Part shown: piece by piece, positions 11,101 to 23,254 of the stretch
Layout: each line of letters starts with the position of its first letter
How positions within the stretch are numbered: position 1 is the stretch's first letter
NCBI RefSeq assembly: GCF_000002235.5
Contig: NW_022145596.1
Span: 27,197,299-27,261,298 of the forward strand
Length of the DNA: 64,000 nt
Reading direction: 5' to 3'
DNA from: Strongylocentrotus purpuratus
Lineage: Eukaryota; Echinodermata; Echinoidea; Camarodonta; Strongylocentrotidae
Notes under the pieces: generated by a model
The model's database searches: none
The model's input: the letters and a program-made list of their open reading frames with translations, nothing else
Told to the model about the DNA's origin: nothing
Position numbers and translations under genes: made by a program

Positions 11101-13226
11101 TCACTTGATCAAGGCCAGAGCCAGGAAGCTTCAGCTCACACACTTTATGTAAACACACTGCTAACAGAAATTGAATTGACCCAGGCTTTTCATTGAATCA
11201 CAAAAATATTGTTTACAAACACTTTATTTCAATAGGGCAGGAATGTTAAACATGCCAAAATAGTAAATAATTAAAAGAAAATTACAGTCTACATGTCAGG
11301 GCAGTGATCTCCTTGACAACATAAAGATTACTATTTTTCTACTGTAAATTGTATTAGATTGAACTTTATTTGACATTCCTAATGCCTAAAGTGATTTCAT
11401 GCACCAATAGTTTTTCCGTTTATGATATGAAGCCATCCTTGTCCCGCCGTCCAAGTCAACAAATGAAAGAATGTCTGGCCTGGCAAAGTTTTCTTTGGGT
11501 GTAGTTAGTTACCCAATAATTGGTAGTCTTCCAGCCAAAGAATCTAGACATAATACCAGCAGAGTGTCAAACCAATACAGGTTAGGTCCCACCTACATGT
11601 TAAAAAGACATTACTAAGCAGTACTACATGTAATTCACCTTTTGATCCTTCTTGAGATCTAATCCGATGAGTGAAAGACGAAAGGCTTTAGTATGTTTGT
11701 ATTCACTGCTATTCTTTGATTTTGTAGTCCCAATCATTTTTTTAATTCACTTTTTAAGTACTACATATGTAACAACAATTTGACAGGAGGAAATAAAAAA
11801 TGAACTGGTAGAGTAATCATGCAGTTGTTGAAAGATGAAGGCAAAGATAATTGTATACTGTGTTAAAATAGAAATCCCTAGTATTTCTTGCACTTGAGGG
11901 GACTATCAAAACAAATTATCATAACAACCATTTTACTTACATGGTGCGTGTTCATGTAGGCCTATAATCTGACATAATTTTTTTTTTATCTTGGGCAGGC
12001 TAGAAAAATGCCAACATTATATCCTTCTTACTGTTACCATCTTGGATTTTATTTTACCATTTTCACAAACTTCTTCCAGTCTTATATCATATCCCTACCT
12101 AAAATAAATAATTGGTCAGCCTTTGTTGCCTTTTTAACAATAATAGTGATTAATCTACCAGGAATTTAATTTCGTCACTGATGAGGGAAGTAGGTCCAAG
12201 GTTCAGAGGACATTAAAATACCAAACTATTCACCAGGCTTTCTGTTGCAAATAATAGCCTGTTCAGACAACCCAAATTGACATGAAACTCCAATAAAGAA
12301 TCATTGTATAGCAAAAGGGGCATGCACACAAGAATGTACATCATATAAAGGAACTAGTTTTAAGATGTCAGTTAACATATTACTTGGCCAATCATCAGTG
12401 CACGCTCACAATTAGCCCCGCCCAGTTTTACGATTTACCTATAATATGACATTTAGACTAGAATAGGACACTGATGCTTAATCAAGTTTTTATTATAAAA
12501 AAATGCTCAAGCACACATTTCTATAATAATGGCGTTTCAATATATGTTTCTTTATACACATTCAGACGATAAAAGGTAATTACTCATTGTATAGCTACTA
12601 ATACGATGAATTCTGGTTTGTCTAAATGGGGGGTTTATTAGTCCCTATTTGGTAGCTACTCGTTATGTTTACCCTTTACCTTGGTGCAAGCTGATCTCCT
12701 TAGTTACTATTTGAGTACTAGACATAAATGAATACTTGAGAAGCCAGGTAATGAACTCGAGTCATAAACTCTGGGCACCAAGCACCAAACATGTACATTT
12801 CAGATTACAATGATGTACTATGTATGTAGTCTCTACATTTCAATATTTCCACAACCAGTTAACTTACAAAGAAGAGGTGTTTACTGGTTAATCTTGGGAC
12901 TACTAAATTACTTCTTGACACTTTATCATTCAACAAAAAATAAATGACCATCAGTGGTGGATCTTGGATTCTCTTGCTGGTGGGGAGCATTCAAAATTTG
13001 TGATAAGAAAAAAATGTGAGGCATAATTTAGGACACATTTCTAACCCCCCCCCCTCCCCCCACCAACAACAAAAAACTGTCCCTGTTATCTTTCTTTATT
13101 TCAAGACCAGCTATTTTAACATTTATTGATGATGGTTTAAAAGTACCTTTGTTGGAGAATTATCTAGTTTACAGCCACAAAAAAGCTTGAAATAATTATT
13201 TAAAATGATTAAGAATGAGAGCTTAC
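11101..13226. other. AT-rich non-coding stretch
   Basis: About 2.1 kb with no recognised exon, RNA gene or element ends. It holds a poly-T run near 11980 and a poly-C run at 13046-13060 flanked by a CAGTGGTGGATCTTGGATTC phrase (about 12953) typical of decayed repeats. Confidence 0.35.
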
Positions 13227-13301
13227 TACAGCAAAGTCGCATTTTGCCCAGTTCACATCAAGTGGAATAGTGCAGGAGGCATCTCGGAGGCGGGGTGGGC
13301 T
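13227..13301 (-). CDS. Possible internal exon, minus strand
   Basis: On the minus strand TTTTGTAAG could serve as acceptor and GCTGTA followed by GTAAGC is a good donor. Only one of three frames is open across the 75 bases. It gives SPPRLRDASCTIP then LDVNWAKCDFAV, 25 residues in phase 0 at both ends. The acceptor has a weak pyrimidine tract, which is the main reason for doubt. It would join the exon at 10185-10272 only if that exon uses its inner AG. The protein is not recognised. Confidence 0.35.
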
Positions 13302-15370
13302 CTTACAAAATATTATATACTATCAGCAAATTCTAGGGCATGAAAGCTTTTATTTCCTTGTTTGCAGATTTTTTAATGAAATATGATCATTAGTTATTAT
13401 TTGATTTTTAGCTTGAGGGCTAATTGTTAGCAAATAAGGTCTGGCATCCACACCCCCATTCAAATGGTCTAGTGACCAGGGCCTCTGGAGTGCATTGTAC
13501 AGAAGAAAGCAAACACAGGCAGTTTGTATCCAACTTCAAGTGTATAACATATATACTATCATGCTAATAAATCATATTCACAGCAAATAAGTATCAGCTG
13601 ATCCACATTTACCGACTTACAGAACTATCTTTGATGAAAAATAGATTATTTATTAGTATATCATTAATCATCTACATAAAAAATAGACCGAAACTGAAAA
13701 TAAAAGCAGCAAGAGTTTAAAACGCATCAATTACTAATCACATGATTCTGGCTAGAGTAGAAATGCATGTCAAAGAACAATGATACAATTCTACAGGCTG
13801 ACAATCTTGAGATATCATCTTACACAGGGGATATCGATCTCATACATGTACTTGCCTATTCAAGGATACCATATTGTAAAGCTGAAATGAAATCATTTCT
13901 GCTGGTCAGTTAATTTGCAACAAGCAAGGGGAACCATGTCACTAGCTACTAGATCCTTTGGAGTAAGAATGAGAAATAATGCTTTGATTTTGAGGAAAAT
14001 GATTGAGGTGTCATTTAGATACCGGTAATTAGGCAATTTACCGGTAATCATTTGAATGTCTAATGTCAAGATATTGTACTTTCCCTACCCAGCACTTCTA
14101 AGGCAGCATTCTCTTGCGCAACTTGTTAACACTACAAGATGGTATCCAATTACCATCTTGGCTTAACCATTTTGTTGTTACATCAATATGAATATTTTTA
14201 ATATTTCTGCAAAAAGGGGGAAGCAGGGCATTGACATGCACAAAACCGTCAAGTACAGGTTCGCTGACATGAAATGTGTATATTACAATTAACATACATT
14301 TCAATGTGATGTCAACTAACTTGTCTTTATGACAGTTTCATAAAATGGTGCCAAAGTTGATTTTTCAGAAAAAGGAGGAGCTCTAGCTTTACACATGTAG
14401 TAAGGCAAGAAAACTCCTCATTAACCAAGGGCCACATTTAAAAAATACAATGAATAAATCACAAATGAAAATTGAACTGCACTCATTGGGCAAAGTTTGT
14501 CTCACTTGGTCTAAATGCCTGTAGTACCTGTACTACTGGTAGTCTATAGTAGTTGTACACGTATCAAACTTCAACATATCTAAAGCTCCCCAGAATATAA
14601 TGCTTTCTCGTGTAATAAACCTCCTTTGCATGCATGAGTCACTTTCATACAATTGTGTTTGAAATGCTTCAATGGCACAAAAACAAAATTCTGCAAGTTG
14701 ACAGTGATTGTGCAAAGGAACCCAACCTTGGAATTCCTGTTACAAAGAGTGCAGACTAAATAAAATGGAGCAAAACAAATAAAAATGAGAGAGAAACCCT
14801 GACATGTTCAACTGGCACCTTTTTACATAGGGCGATATGAGGGCATGATTTTGTTATTTATTTCTATTGGATTAGAATGACAATGATTGTGACGATCGAG
14901 GGCTGACGAGGGCTCCTCTCGGCCAAGCCAGGCAAACTGTACAGGGGTTGAGGAGTTCTGATGTGGAACTCACATTATTGGATCTCCTCTCCTCTCCTCT
15001 TACATGTATGTTTTATAGTCAATGGGTATTTATTTATTTTTTTGGGGGGGGGGGGCAGGTTGAAGTGTGTGACCAGGGATGATGTCTCTGGTGTGTGAAA
15101 ATCCAAAATCACAATTTCTTTTGGCTGTTCTGGAAGTGTTACCGTTAAGTTTTGATTTCTCTATCTGATGATGTAAGACTCCCTTTATTGTTAGAATGCA
15201 CCTTTTGTATATCAACACCCCTATAGTGCATGTCTACATGGATGTAGTGGAACAAGTCCTGCTTGTTCAAAGAAATAGGTTTACATGTTGATTTTTTGTA
15301 GGATGGGAGGTAGTTGGCAGTCACAGATACCAGTTTAGCAATTCATACATACACTGTTTTGTAATGAAAG
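13302..15370. other. AT-rich non-coding stretch
   Basis: No supported gene. It contains a TCTCCTCTCCTCTCCTCT tract near 14983 and a poly-G run near 15043-15056. A short segment near 14885-14945 is GC-richer and, on the minus strand, follows an acceptor-like CCCCTGTACAG, but no donor or family match supports an exon. Confidence 0.35.
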
Positions 15371-16660
15371 TATGGGTGCGTTCAATCGATTTTTCGAAGC
15401 TAGAATCACAAACATGAATCACAAATCAAAACGCCGTTACAAAAAACAAGGTCACTGCGGTTTGCGTTCAAGCGATTTTTCATCAACGCTGATTCTAGCA
15501 CATTTCGAGCCCAGCCACTGCGCAAGTTTGACCCAGGAAGTAGAGGTCAACCTTGGCGCGCGCTTTCTGGAATTGTTTACGGCCGACTGTCGACTGCTGT
15601 TTTGAGCATAGATCGCAATAATAAAACAAAGAATGAGAAGGTGATAGAAGGAAGAAACAAAGAATAACATAAGAATAGAAGGAAGAAACAAAGAATAACG
15701 TAAGGAAAGACAGAAAGAGAAAGTCGATAGAATGATTAAAACAAAAAATAACATAGGAGAAAGTGATAGAATGATTAAAACAAAGAAAAACTTAAGAATA
15801 GGTGATAGAAGGAAGAAACAAAGAATTACATAAGGAAAGACAGAAAGATAAAATCAAAGAATGATTAAAACAAAGAATAACATAAGGGAAGGTGATAGAA
15901 GGAAAAAACAAAGAATAACATAAGAAAAGACAGAAAGAGAAAGTCGATATAATGATTTAAACAAAGAATAACATAGGAGAAAGTGATAGAATGCTTAAAA
16001 CAAAGAATTACATAAGAAAAGGTGATAAAAGGAAAAAACAAAGAATAACATAAGAATAGAAGGAAGAAACAAAGAATAACATAAGGAAAGACAGAAAGAG
16101 AAAGTCGATAGAATGATTAAAACAAAGAATAACATAGGAGAAAGTGATAGAATGATTAAAACAAAGAATAACATAAGAGAAAGTGATAGAATGCTTAAAA
16201 CAAAGAATTACAGAAAGAAAAGAAAAGGTGATAAAAGGAAAAAACAAAGAAAAACATAAGAAGAGAAGGAAGAAACAAAGAATAACATAAGGAAAGACAG
16301 AAAGAGAAAATGATAGAAGGAAAACAAGGAATAACATAACGGAACAGGCCACGATAAAGAGCATGGTATAGTGAACGCAAATTGCATGAAAAGCAGGCGC
16401 GCGGTTTTTGCCCAAACCGGAACAGGCCACGATAGAATCATGATTGAGACTATACGTTCGTTCAATCAAATTTTAGCGACCAAGATTCTGCAGAATCATG
16501 ATACAAAACGCATCTTTTTCAGCGTTTCATGTTTGTGTTTTTAAACACGTTTATTTTTACGACCGACGAAAAAAATCGCTTGAATGCATTGCGTTTTAAA
16601 CTAAACGTCTTTGAAAACCGTGATTCTAGGTTGAAAAAGTGTCGATTAAACGCACCCATA
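15371..16660. mobile_element. TA-flanked inverted-repeat element carrying a polypurine array
   Basis: The left end TA^TGGGTGCGTTCAATCGA is matched by the right end, whose reverse complement reads TA^TGGGTGCGTTTAATCGA after skipping small differences. Farther in, CTAGAATCAC on the left matches GTGATTCTAG on the right. TA at 15371-15372 and 16659-16660 could be a TA target duplication, as in Tc1/mariner-type elements. Sub-terminal copies of the end sequence occur again at about 15463 and 16457. No transposase frame is present. The interior is a purine-rich tandem array, so this is a non-autonomous element that contains a satellite-like core. Confidence 0.65.
15610..16345 (+). repeat. Polypurine complex tandem repeat
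   Basis: About 735 bases almost free of C on the + strand. They are built from interleaved words such as ACAAAGAATAACATAAG, GACAGAAAGAGAAAGTCGAT and GTGATAGAATGATTAAAAC in varying order. Blocks of 150-400 bases recur, for example 15675-15770 against 16080-16180, showing repeated block duplication. Open frames on the minus strand here are Phe/Leu/Ser-rich by-products. Confidence 0.85.
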
Positions 16661-17955
16661 ATCAGCTTCACAGTGGTTGTTTCAAGAAGTTTCAGTATAG
16701 TGCATGTGTAAATATTCGTCTTCAGTCTGGAAAGTCCAGACCCTGCCTGAATTGTATTACATAATGACCGATGAGAATTTGTACTGGAAATAGAATTGTA
16801 AATGCCTTTTGGAATGCAGATTTACAGATTTGCTTGCATTGTGCTGTACTTCTTCAGAGCTTGCTATGATCACTGTTTGACTTTGGATACAGATATTAAT
16901 CTGTCCTCAATTTTCATTGTTAGGTGGTCAATAGCAACAACAAAAAATGAATTAGATACACACTGCACACTAGGTATATTTTGTTAAGAAAATTGTGCTT
17001 AAAGTAACAGCCCTATTATTCCTACACTGATGGTTGTCATCCTCTTTCTACTTCCAATTTAATCCACTTTAGTCAACTGCACCTAGCAACCCCTTTAATC
17101 CAATTGTTCTCCAAATGTAGACACATTGTTGACTGCCGAGGCCTAGCACTGAGTAAGCAGTAAAGTCATTGAATCCTTTAAATCTCAGAGTCCCTCTTTA
17201 TACTGTTTGTTATTAGTTGAGGCTTTACAGGAAGTCTGTCATCCAGATTTCATCAAGGATATTGACAAGAATAACCCTCAGTTTGTTGTAATTCACTCAT
17301 GAATCTGTTATACTTTCATCCTGTTCTGTCTTCATCAAAAGTACTTTAATTTTACCTCCTATTCAAAAATTGAAACATAGACAACTGCTTTAGTATTTAA
17401 TAATGCAACACCTTAAGATAAATCATTTTTTGAAGCCAGAAAGGCATTAACTTGTATACTATACCCTAACACTTGTTGTCCCTCCTTTTTGCACCCCTTC
17501 TTGAATCTGCTAGCTAGCCTGCACATACCTTTACTCAGATAAATATACATCATAAAGCACCATCATATTATCAGAAAAATACTATTCCCTTGAACCAAAC
17601 ATAGCTTGGCCTAGGCAGAAGGTTAGTTTGACAATATGTCTCAGTTTCATGAACAAGAGTTAAATTAAGCAAGATTAAGTTGCATTTCTGTAATATTGTT
17701 TGTATTCCCAGGGGACCATTTATAACACAACTTTTTAGTTAATCTAAAATGACCATATTGTCAAGGAAATACTTAGTGGATATTCGGTAGTGGCACCTTT
17801 ACTAAAGGCTTTAGTGTAATCATGACCTGTAATCCTCTCATTTATTATATTTGTATCATAAAATATCATTTTATTTTAATAAGAAAATTCTTTGAAAACA
17901 TGACCTCCCTGATCATAAAAAATACAGCTTAATAATTAGAAAGATATGATTGACC
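16661..17955. other. AT-rich non-coding stretch
   Basis: No gene, RNA or element ends recognised over about 1.3 kb. Confidence 0.35.
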
Positions 17956-18465
17956 TTAAAAGTAATACAAAGTTTTGGGAAATTTTGAAAATTGGGTGGA
18001 TAGTGATTCTTTACAATTTTGATATATTTGGATGCCCCTGTGGATGTATTATAAGCACAAGAAATTTTAGACTCTTAAGCCCTTCTGCTTTCGAGAAAAA
18101 TTGAATATAAAAATTTACCGGTGCTCCCGGTAAATTTTGATAAATTCCAAATAGCGCCTACAGCCGTACAATGGTAGCTGCGACCATGAAAATCTCAGAA
18201 TATTTAGTTGAGACATATAATTTCCAAACGGGAAGAGCTAATCGGTCGATCTTAGTCAAGAAACATTGTTTTATAGCTTAATTAATATCTTGACCTTGAG
18301 AGGGAGCTATTCATCATAAAGAGTTAATTATTTACAATTTCATAACTTTAGACTCGATTTCAACCACAACAACGATCACTGAATATTGTAGGATCGCATA
18401 TGCTTCCAATATGTTCATTTGAACGAAATTCATGACCCCATACCAAAACTTTGTATTACCTTTAA
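17956..18465. mobile_element. TTAA-flanked MITE, family A, copy 1 (complete)
   Basis: A 502-base element (17960-18461) sits between TTAA (17956-17959) and TTAA (18462-18465). The ends are inverted repeats: left AAGTAATACAAAGTTTTGG, right in reverse complement AGGTAATACAAAGTTTTGG. A second copy at 41841 shares most of the interior, including the hairpin AAATTTACCGG/CCGGTAAATTT. TTAA target duplication is known for the piggyBac and Kolobok superfamilies; which one applies cannot be told without a transposase. No coding is present. Confidence 0.8.
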
Positions 18466-20128
18466 CATATATTGTAGAATATAAAGTATATAATTCATCA
18501 TCAACTCATTCATTGGTATGTGGGATTTCATTTTACAGTTTAATTTCCATTGTATCTTGAATTTTATGTTAATGACATCTGTATCTTGATTTCTTTATTA
18601 TCCTGAATCCTGAATTTATGTGTCATTTTTGTATCATGAGCCAACAGTGGCCAATCTTTCATGACTCCTCAACTTTCCTACACACTGAACTCATAAATCT
18701 GCCTGTGATATAATCTTATTTCTTTGTTTGATAATAGATGGAATAATTAATTGTATCTTGTTCACACGTAAATAAATCAAATGTGGTCCGGTGTCTAGGC
18801 TTTAAGTTCAGACACGAACTTTTAGTAAAGTATACCATATACATTGTACATGGACATGAACTTTGGTTCCGAGTCTGCTGTGTACTAAGAAATCAGGGTA
18901 TAGAGCTGTAAACTAGTTTAAAACCACAGGAAGTTCCTCCAAAATTCCTCTTTTTTTGTTTTCCTGATAAAAAGATATGTCACTCTGCTTAGTCAGTGGA
19001 GAAAAAAGAAAAGAATCAGCCAACTGTGCAGGATTTCCTGGTGAAGGAAGGATGAGTGCTTACTTCCTACAACCCTTGTAATGTTTCGGTAGGTGGGACT
19101 ACAGATAAAACCACTGCCAGGAATATGCACCTTTATGATACTATCTAGATAAAAATGCATTTATATGTTACTTGTTAATCATCTGTGAAAACCTGAACAA
19201 TTCTCATGATTCTTGTTTGTGTAGCCTGTCCCAACAAACTTGACCTATAACATTTAAAAAGAGGAAGTATTCCCCTTGTTTTCATGATTATATAATTTTC
19301 ATTTATGGGTGAAAATGGATGGTTGATGAAAATGGATGGTTAGCAACAAGAAAAAGAAAGAAAAGGAAAGTGGCCCATCACCACTATGATTCAAATACAA
19401 CTACATGTTTTTTTTTTTTACACATGAGTCTTCACAAGGAAGATAATCTTTGATATATTCCCTGCATAATCTTGGTTATGATAATGCAAAAGGGAAGTGT
19501 GAATGTAAAATCGGATAATCACCTTCACTGTACAAATATGGGCATTGTATGATTGATTGTACAAACCTGCAAGAAAACAACTTGAGGGTGATTTCCTTAA
19601 CATATTGTATTCCCTATAGAAATCATAATCAGATAATGCAATATGTATTTCATTGTAATGTTCACACATTTCAAAAAGCAATGCACAAGGTTTTTTGAAA
19701 TTATCTTAGATTTATTTTTAAAAGTCTTTTCAATCATGTTTTGATTACACATTTGAGTAAACACCAGTCACTTTACTTAATTGCACAATAAATGTCGTGT
19801 TGCACAGCTAGAATAATCATTCACCAATATTTTTAAATGAAGGCCTATCTTTAGTTTTTATCTCACATACACATCTGCAAACACAGTCGTACCATGCACA
19901 GTGTATGCTGATGGCATTGTTATTCATGTAGGGTCTAATTGTAGTTCTACTTAACAATTAAAACCATAAACAAGTTAATATCCTCTGGTTTTGTCTACTT
20001 TATAAATTCATCAGCCCATTGAGTTTAGTTTCAGTTTTGACCTCTTCCTGTAATTATATCTTCATTCAGGCCCCTGGAACTTATATGCTAGTCTGCAGAA
20101 ACAGACTTTCATTTGACACTTTACCACA
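18466..20128. other. AT-rich non-coding stretch
   Basis: No supported gene in about 1.65 kb. A direct repeat GAAAATGGATGGTT occurs twice near 19312-19342. The rest shows no structure I can support. Confidence 0.35.
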
Positions 20129-20308
20129 ATAGGCCATTTTCGTAATGTAACTAAATTTAATGCACAAGTCTTTGTGAAGTGCCTCAATACAAATTATTTC
20201 ATTCACCTGATAAGAATAATAGTATTTCAATTGACAGAATCCGAATTGCATACATTAGTTGTTGCCAGGTTGGACAAACATTATGGCTTAACCTATACCT
20301 AGCAACAC

Positions 20309-20924
20309 TTAAAGGTACTATGTCCCATTTGCAGGCCCAAAAATGAAAAAGTTAAATTCCAACTGCATTTGAAAGATAATACTAATTTAGAACTTCCCTA
20401 AAAAAGGTGGGGCTTGAAAATGTCTTCAAGTGGGAAAATAACGACTATTAGTTGTCAAATCGACTTTAGGGCTATAGAGCCCAAAAGTAATAGTTTTGAT
20501 TTTCAGACAATTGTACCCAATGGTCATAAGTTTTATGCTGCGCAAAGATTCAATCAGTTTTATCTTGGCCACCACAAGAAGTGGGATATTGATGTAGACA
20601 AATGCTCAAGTACCCTTTACAACTCTTTTCATGTATGTTATTACCAAAGAAGAAAAAAAGCCAGTCAGTCACTCAATAGTGTCTGACAGTGAAGTCTATG
20701 TTTCTTTTCTGTTGTATAGCGCTCTGATCAGTTTGTCTGTAGTAGCGCTCAATAAGAATCAATTATTATTATTATCATTATTAAACGGTTTCCTTGCATA
20801 ATTTGAATATGAGGACACTGCTAATGTTTAAATTTCACAGATAGGACATACATGACATATTCATAATTCCTGCAAAGTTCTACAGCATTTGAGGTTGGCT
20901 GCAAAAGGGACATAGTACCTTTAA
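20309..20924. mobile_element. TTAA-flanked MITE, family B, copy 1
   Basis: The element 20313-20920 lies between TTAA at 20309-20312 and at 20921-20924. Its ends pair over 22 bases with one mismatch (left AGGTACTATGTCCCATTTG, right in reverse complement AGGTACTATGTCCCTTTTG). It contains an open frame of about 90 codons that is also open in copy 2 at 40175. Most differences between the two change the amino acid, so the frame looks neutral. Relative to copy 2 it has an extra insert at about 20700-20787. Confidence 0.85.
20700..20787 (+). mobile_element. Probable truncated SINE tail inserted in the MITE
   Basis: These bases are missing from the second MITE copy at 40175-40707. The insert has TAGCGCTC words and ends in an ATTATTATTATCATTATTA tail. 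That resembles the 3' end of the SINE at 36.0-36.3 kb, which has AGAGCGCTTAG, GGCGCTATATAAG and an ATT-repeat tail. It is probably a 5'-truncated SINE copy. Confidence 0.5.
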
Positions 20925-21051
20925 TATACGCAGTTTGCATTCTGACTATTGAAATACTATTATTCTTATCAGGTAAATGAAATAATTTGTATTGAGGCAC
21001 TTCACAAAGATTTATGCATTAAATTTGGTTACATTACGAAAATGGCCTATT

Positions 21052-21398
21052 CCTGAAGCCTTGCGCATAGCCTAGCTCTGTCAGTGCAGTATGGTGTTAG
21101 CATAGTCTCATAGTGCAGACACTGTTAGGCACCATGATGGACAAGGTTTTATGCCTGCAAACTACATGTGCATTAGTTATAGACTGAAACAGGCTCTATT
21201 GTGCATTTCTATAGTGAGCTTGACGAGTGATTATCTTTTAGCAAGCATACCAAGTGGGTGTGACTAGTGATAAACGCAACAATAACTCAGGATTCAATTT
21301 GCATAAGAAACGATCAGGTAGAAAAATTAACTTTGCAAAGTTTGTCACAATGGAGCTGTGTTGTTACGTCTTCTTGTTACTCCAAAGACAATTTATAG

Positions 21399-21438
<40 letters not shown>

Positions 21439-21470
21439 CAAATGTATAATAAATGCTTCAAATATGTAGC

Positions 21471-21503
<33 letters not shown>

Positions 21504-23254
21504 TTTAAATACTTGTATTTACTATGATATGAAACCTGTATAAGCACACTATGTGCACTATCCCTACTCCTTAACAAAAAATGCAAAGCAAACCCCAAAA
21601 TTGGCAAGACGACTATAGCAAACTACTCTAAAAGGAAGAAGAAAATCAGAAAGTAGACTTGTGAAAAATTGCATAAAATCGGACCCAGTCCCCCCCCCCC
21701 CCAAAAAAAATGAATTTTTGAAAGTTGTAATCACTATACAAATTTCAAACTGGCTACATTGGTAATGTCATCGTGATATACAGTAGTGCTGAAGAAAACT
21801 TTTCCATTTGTTTTATCACAGCACACAACGTTACTAAAATATCAATTTGAATTGTCAGAAATGTATCACTTTTGAGATTTTGATAAGTTTAGTGATCTCA
21901 TATATTACAAATTCATAACTTCCCTATTATTTATCAATTTACTTAAAACTTTCGCCATTCTGTTTCTCTTTAATTCTTCTACTTTCATACAAATGAACTT
22001 ACTACACATACATGTACTAAGGTTGCATTGCCCTTCAACTGGTATTTCCAATGAAGGAATATTAAAGGCAGGACCCATTCCCAACAGTTGCATATTTACT
22101 GCCTTATCCAACTTGAGATATACATGTACAATGAGAACCAACTTTCACTTTCATTTCTTGATATATAATAGTAATGATACTGAAAATACAGAAAATTGTG
22201 ATAAACTGGTTGTGATGACACCCCATGTAACTGGATCTACTGATCTATCAAGTTTATGTAGGGTAGTTTTGTTTTTGATCAAAATAACTTGGATATTAAA
22301 ACTCCCTTCCATGAAGCACCTTGTGAATGTGAAACTGAAAATGACAGATAAAGAGTCATTAAGAAATACCGGGATATCATGTCTTGTACACGCATGCAGC
22401 GAGGGCTATATGTATAAGAACAAATACAATACCAACGTACCACTGCATTTACTGATACATACAAAATATGTAAATGTTTGCAACTGTGATGGTGGACCTA
22501 TTAATCAGCATTAACTTGAGATGACTTGGAACAGATATTCCATCTCACTGAATGTATATGTTATTTTAAAATCACTTCAAAGTTCTAAGTATCTGCCATA
22601 AGCACTTAATCTATAAAGTATTCACACTTTAATGGTAGTCTTATTCATTAGATTTGTATTTAAAGGCCTGCACTTTTGCATTTAATATTCATGTTAAATG
22701 GGGCTTGCTTGAATAGAAGTAGCAGACTTTAAAGGTTAATTTCTTACCATGAGGCTTATCTTGGGTGGTATTGTGAAAACAATGATAGTGTGAAAACTGA
22801 AAAGTACATGTATGTTAGGAAACATACGGTTATCATAATTCTGAAACTATGTCAGCAGTGTTTTTTTGGCGGGAAGATGAAGCGCGCATATATTCATAAC
22901 CTTAGGCCTCATGCACGGTATTAACATGATAGTTAACATAGTTTTGGTATTCTAAAAACTATGTTTACCAAAAGATTAATGTAGAAGTTAACATACATGT
23001 ATAAAATACCATTGATCTAGAGGTTTCTTAATGACATTTTTTTATTTGTAGGTATACATGTATATAGTATTTTTGCAGAAAGAATATTGATAGAGCACAC
23101 GTACACTCCACCAAAAGCTACCTACGCTTCATACATTGTATACACCCCCTAATTTGCTCAAATTGACAACTTTTCTTTCTCCTGTCATAGGGACTTTTGA
23201 CATATACTCGTGCTGCTTAGTACCTCCCAACAGGGTCAAGTAATTTTGACTATG
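21052..23254. other. AT-rich stretch with two (TA)n microsatellites
   Basis: (AT)n tracts lie at 21402-21436 and 21473-21502. A poly-C/poly-A junction lies at 21691-21710. A 173-codon open frame on the + strand at 21993-22514 has no domain, no repeat relation and no splice or promoter support. No RNA gene was seen. Confidence 0.35.

Larger units (their letters stand above)
20129..21051. mobile_element. Foldback DNA element with ~118-bp inverted ends
   Basis: The first ~118 bases, starting AATAGGCCATTTTCGTAATG, are the reverse complement of the last ~118 bases with few mismatches. Both arms include ATTGAGGCACTTCACAAAG and CTATTATTCTTATCAGGT. Between the arms lies a complete TTAA-flanked MITE (20313-20920), so the elements are nested and the MITE is the later arrival or was carried along. 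No obvious target duplication flanks the outer element. Confidence 0.75.

Noticed and set aside
15452..16469. Phe/Leu/Ser-rich minus-strand frames resembling membrane proteins
   Set aside because: They are the complement of the polypurine tandem array; hydrophobicity follows from TTT/CTT/TTC codons.
21993..22514. 173-codon + strand open frame, the longest outside clear repeats
   Set aside because: It has no recognisable domain, compositional bias typical of AT-rich random sequence, no promoter or splice support, and an open frame on the opposite strand too.
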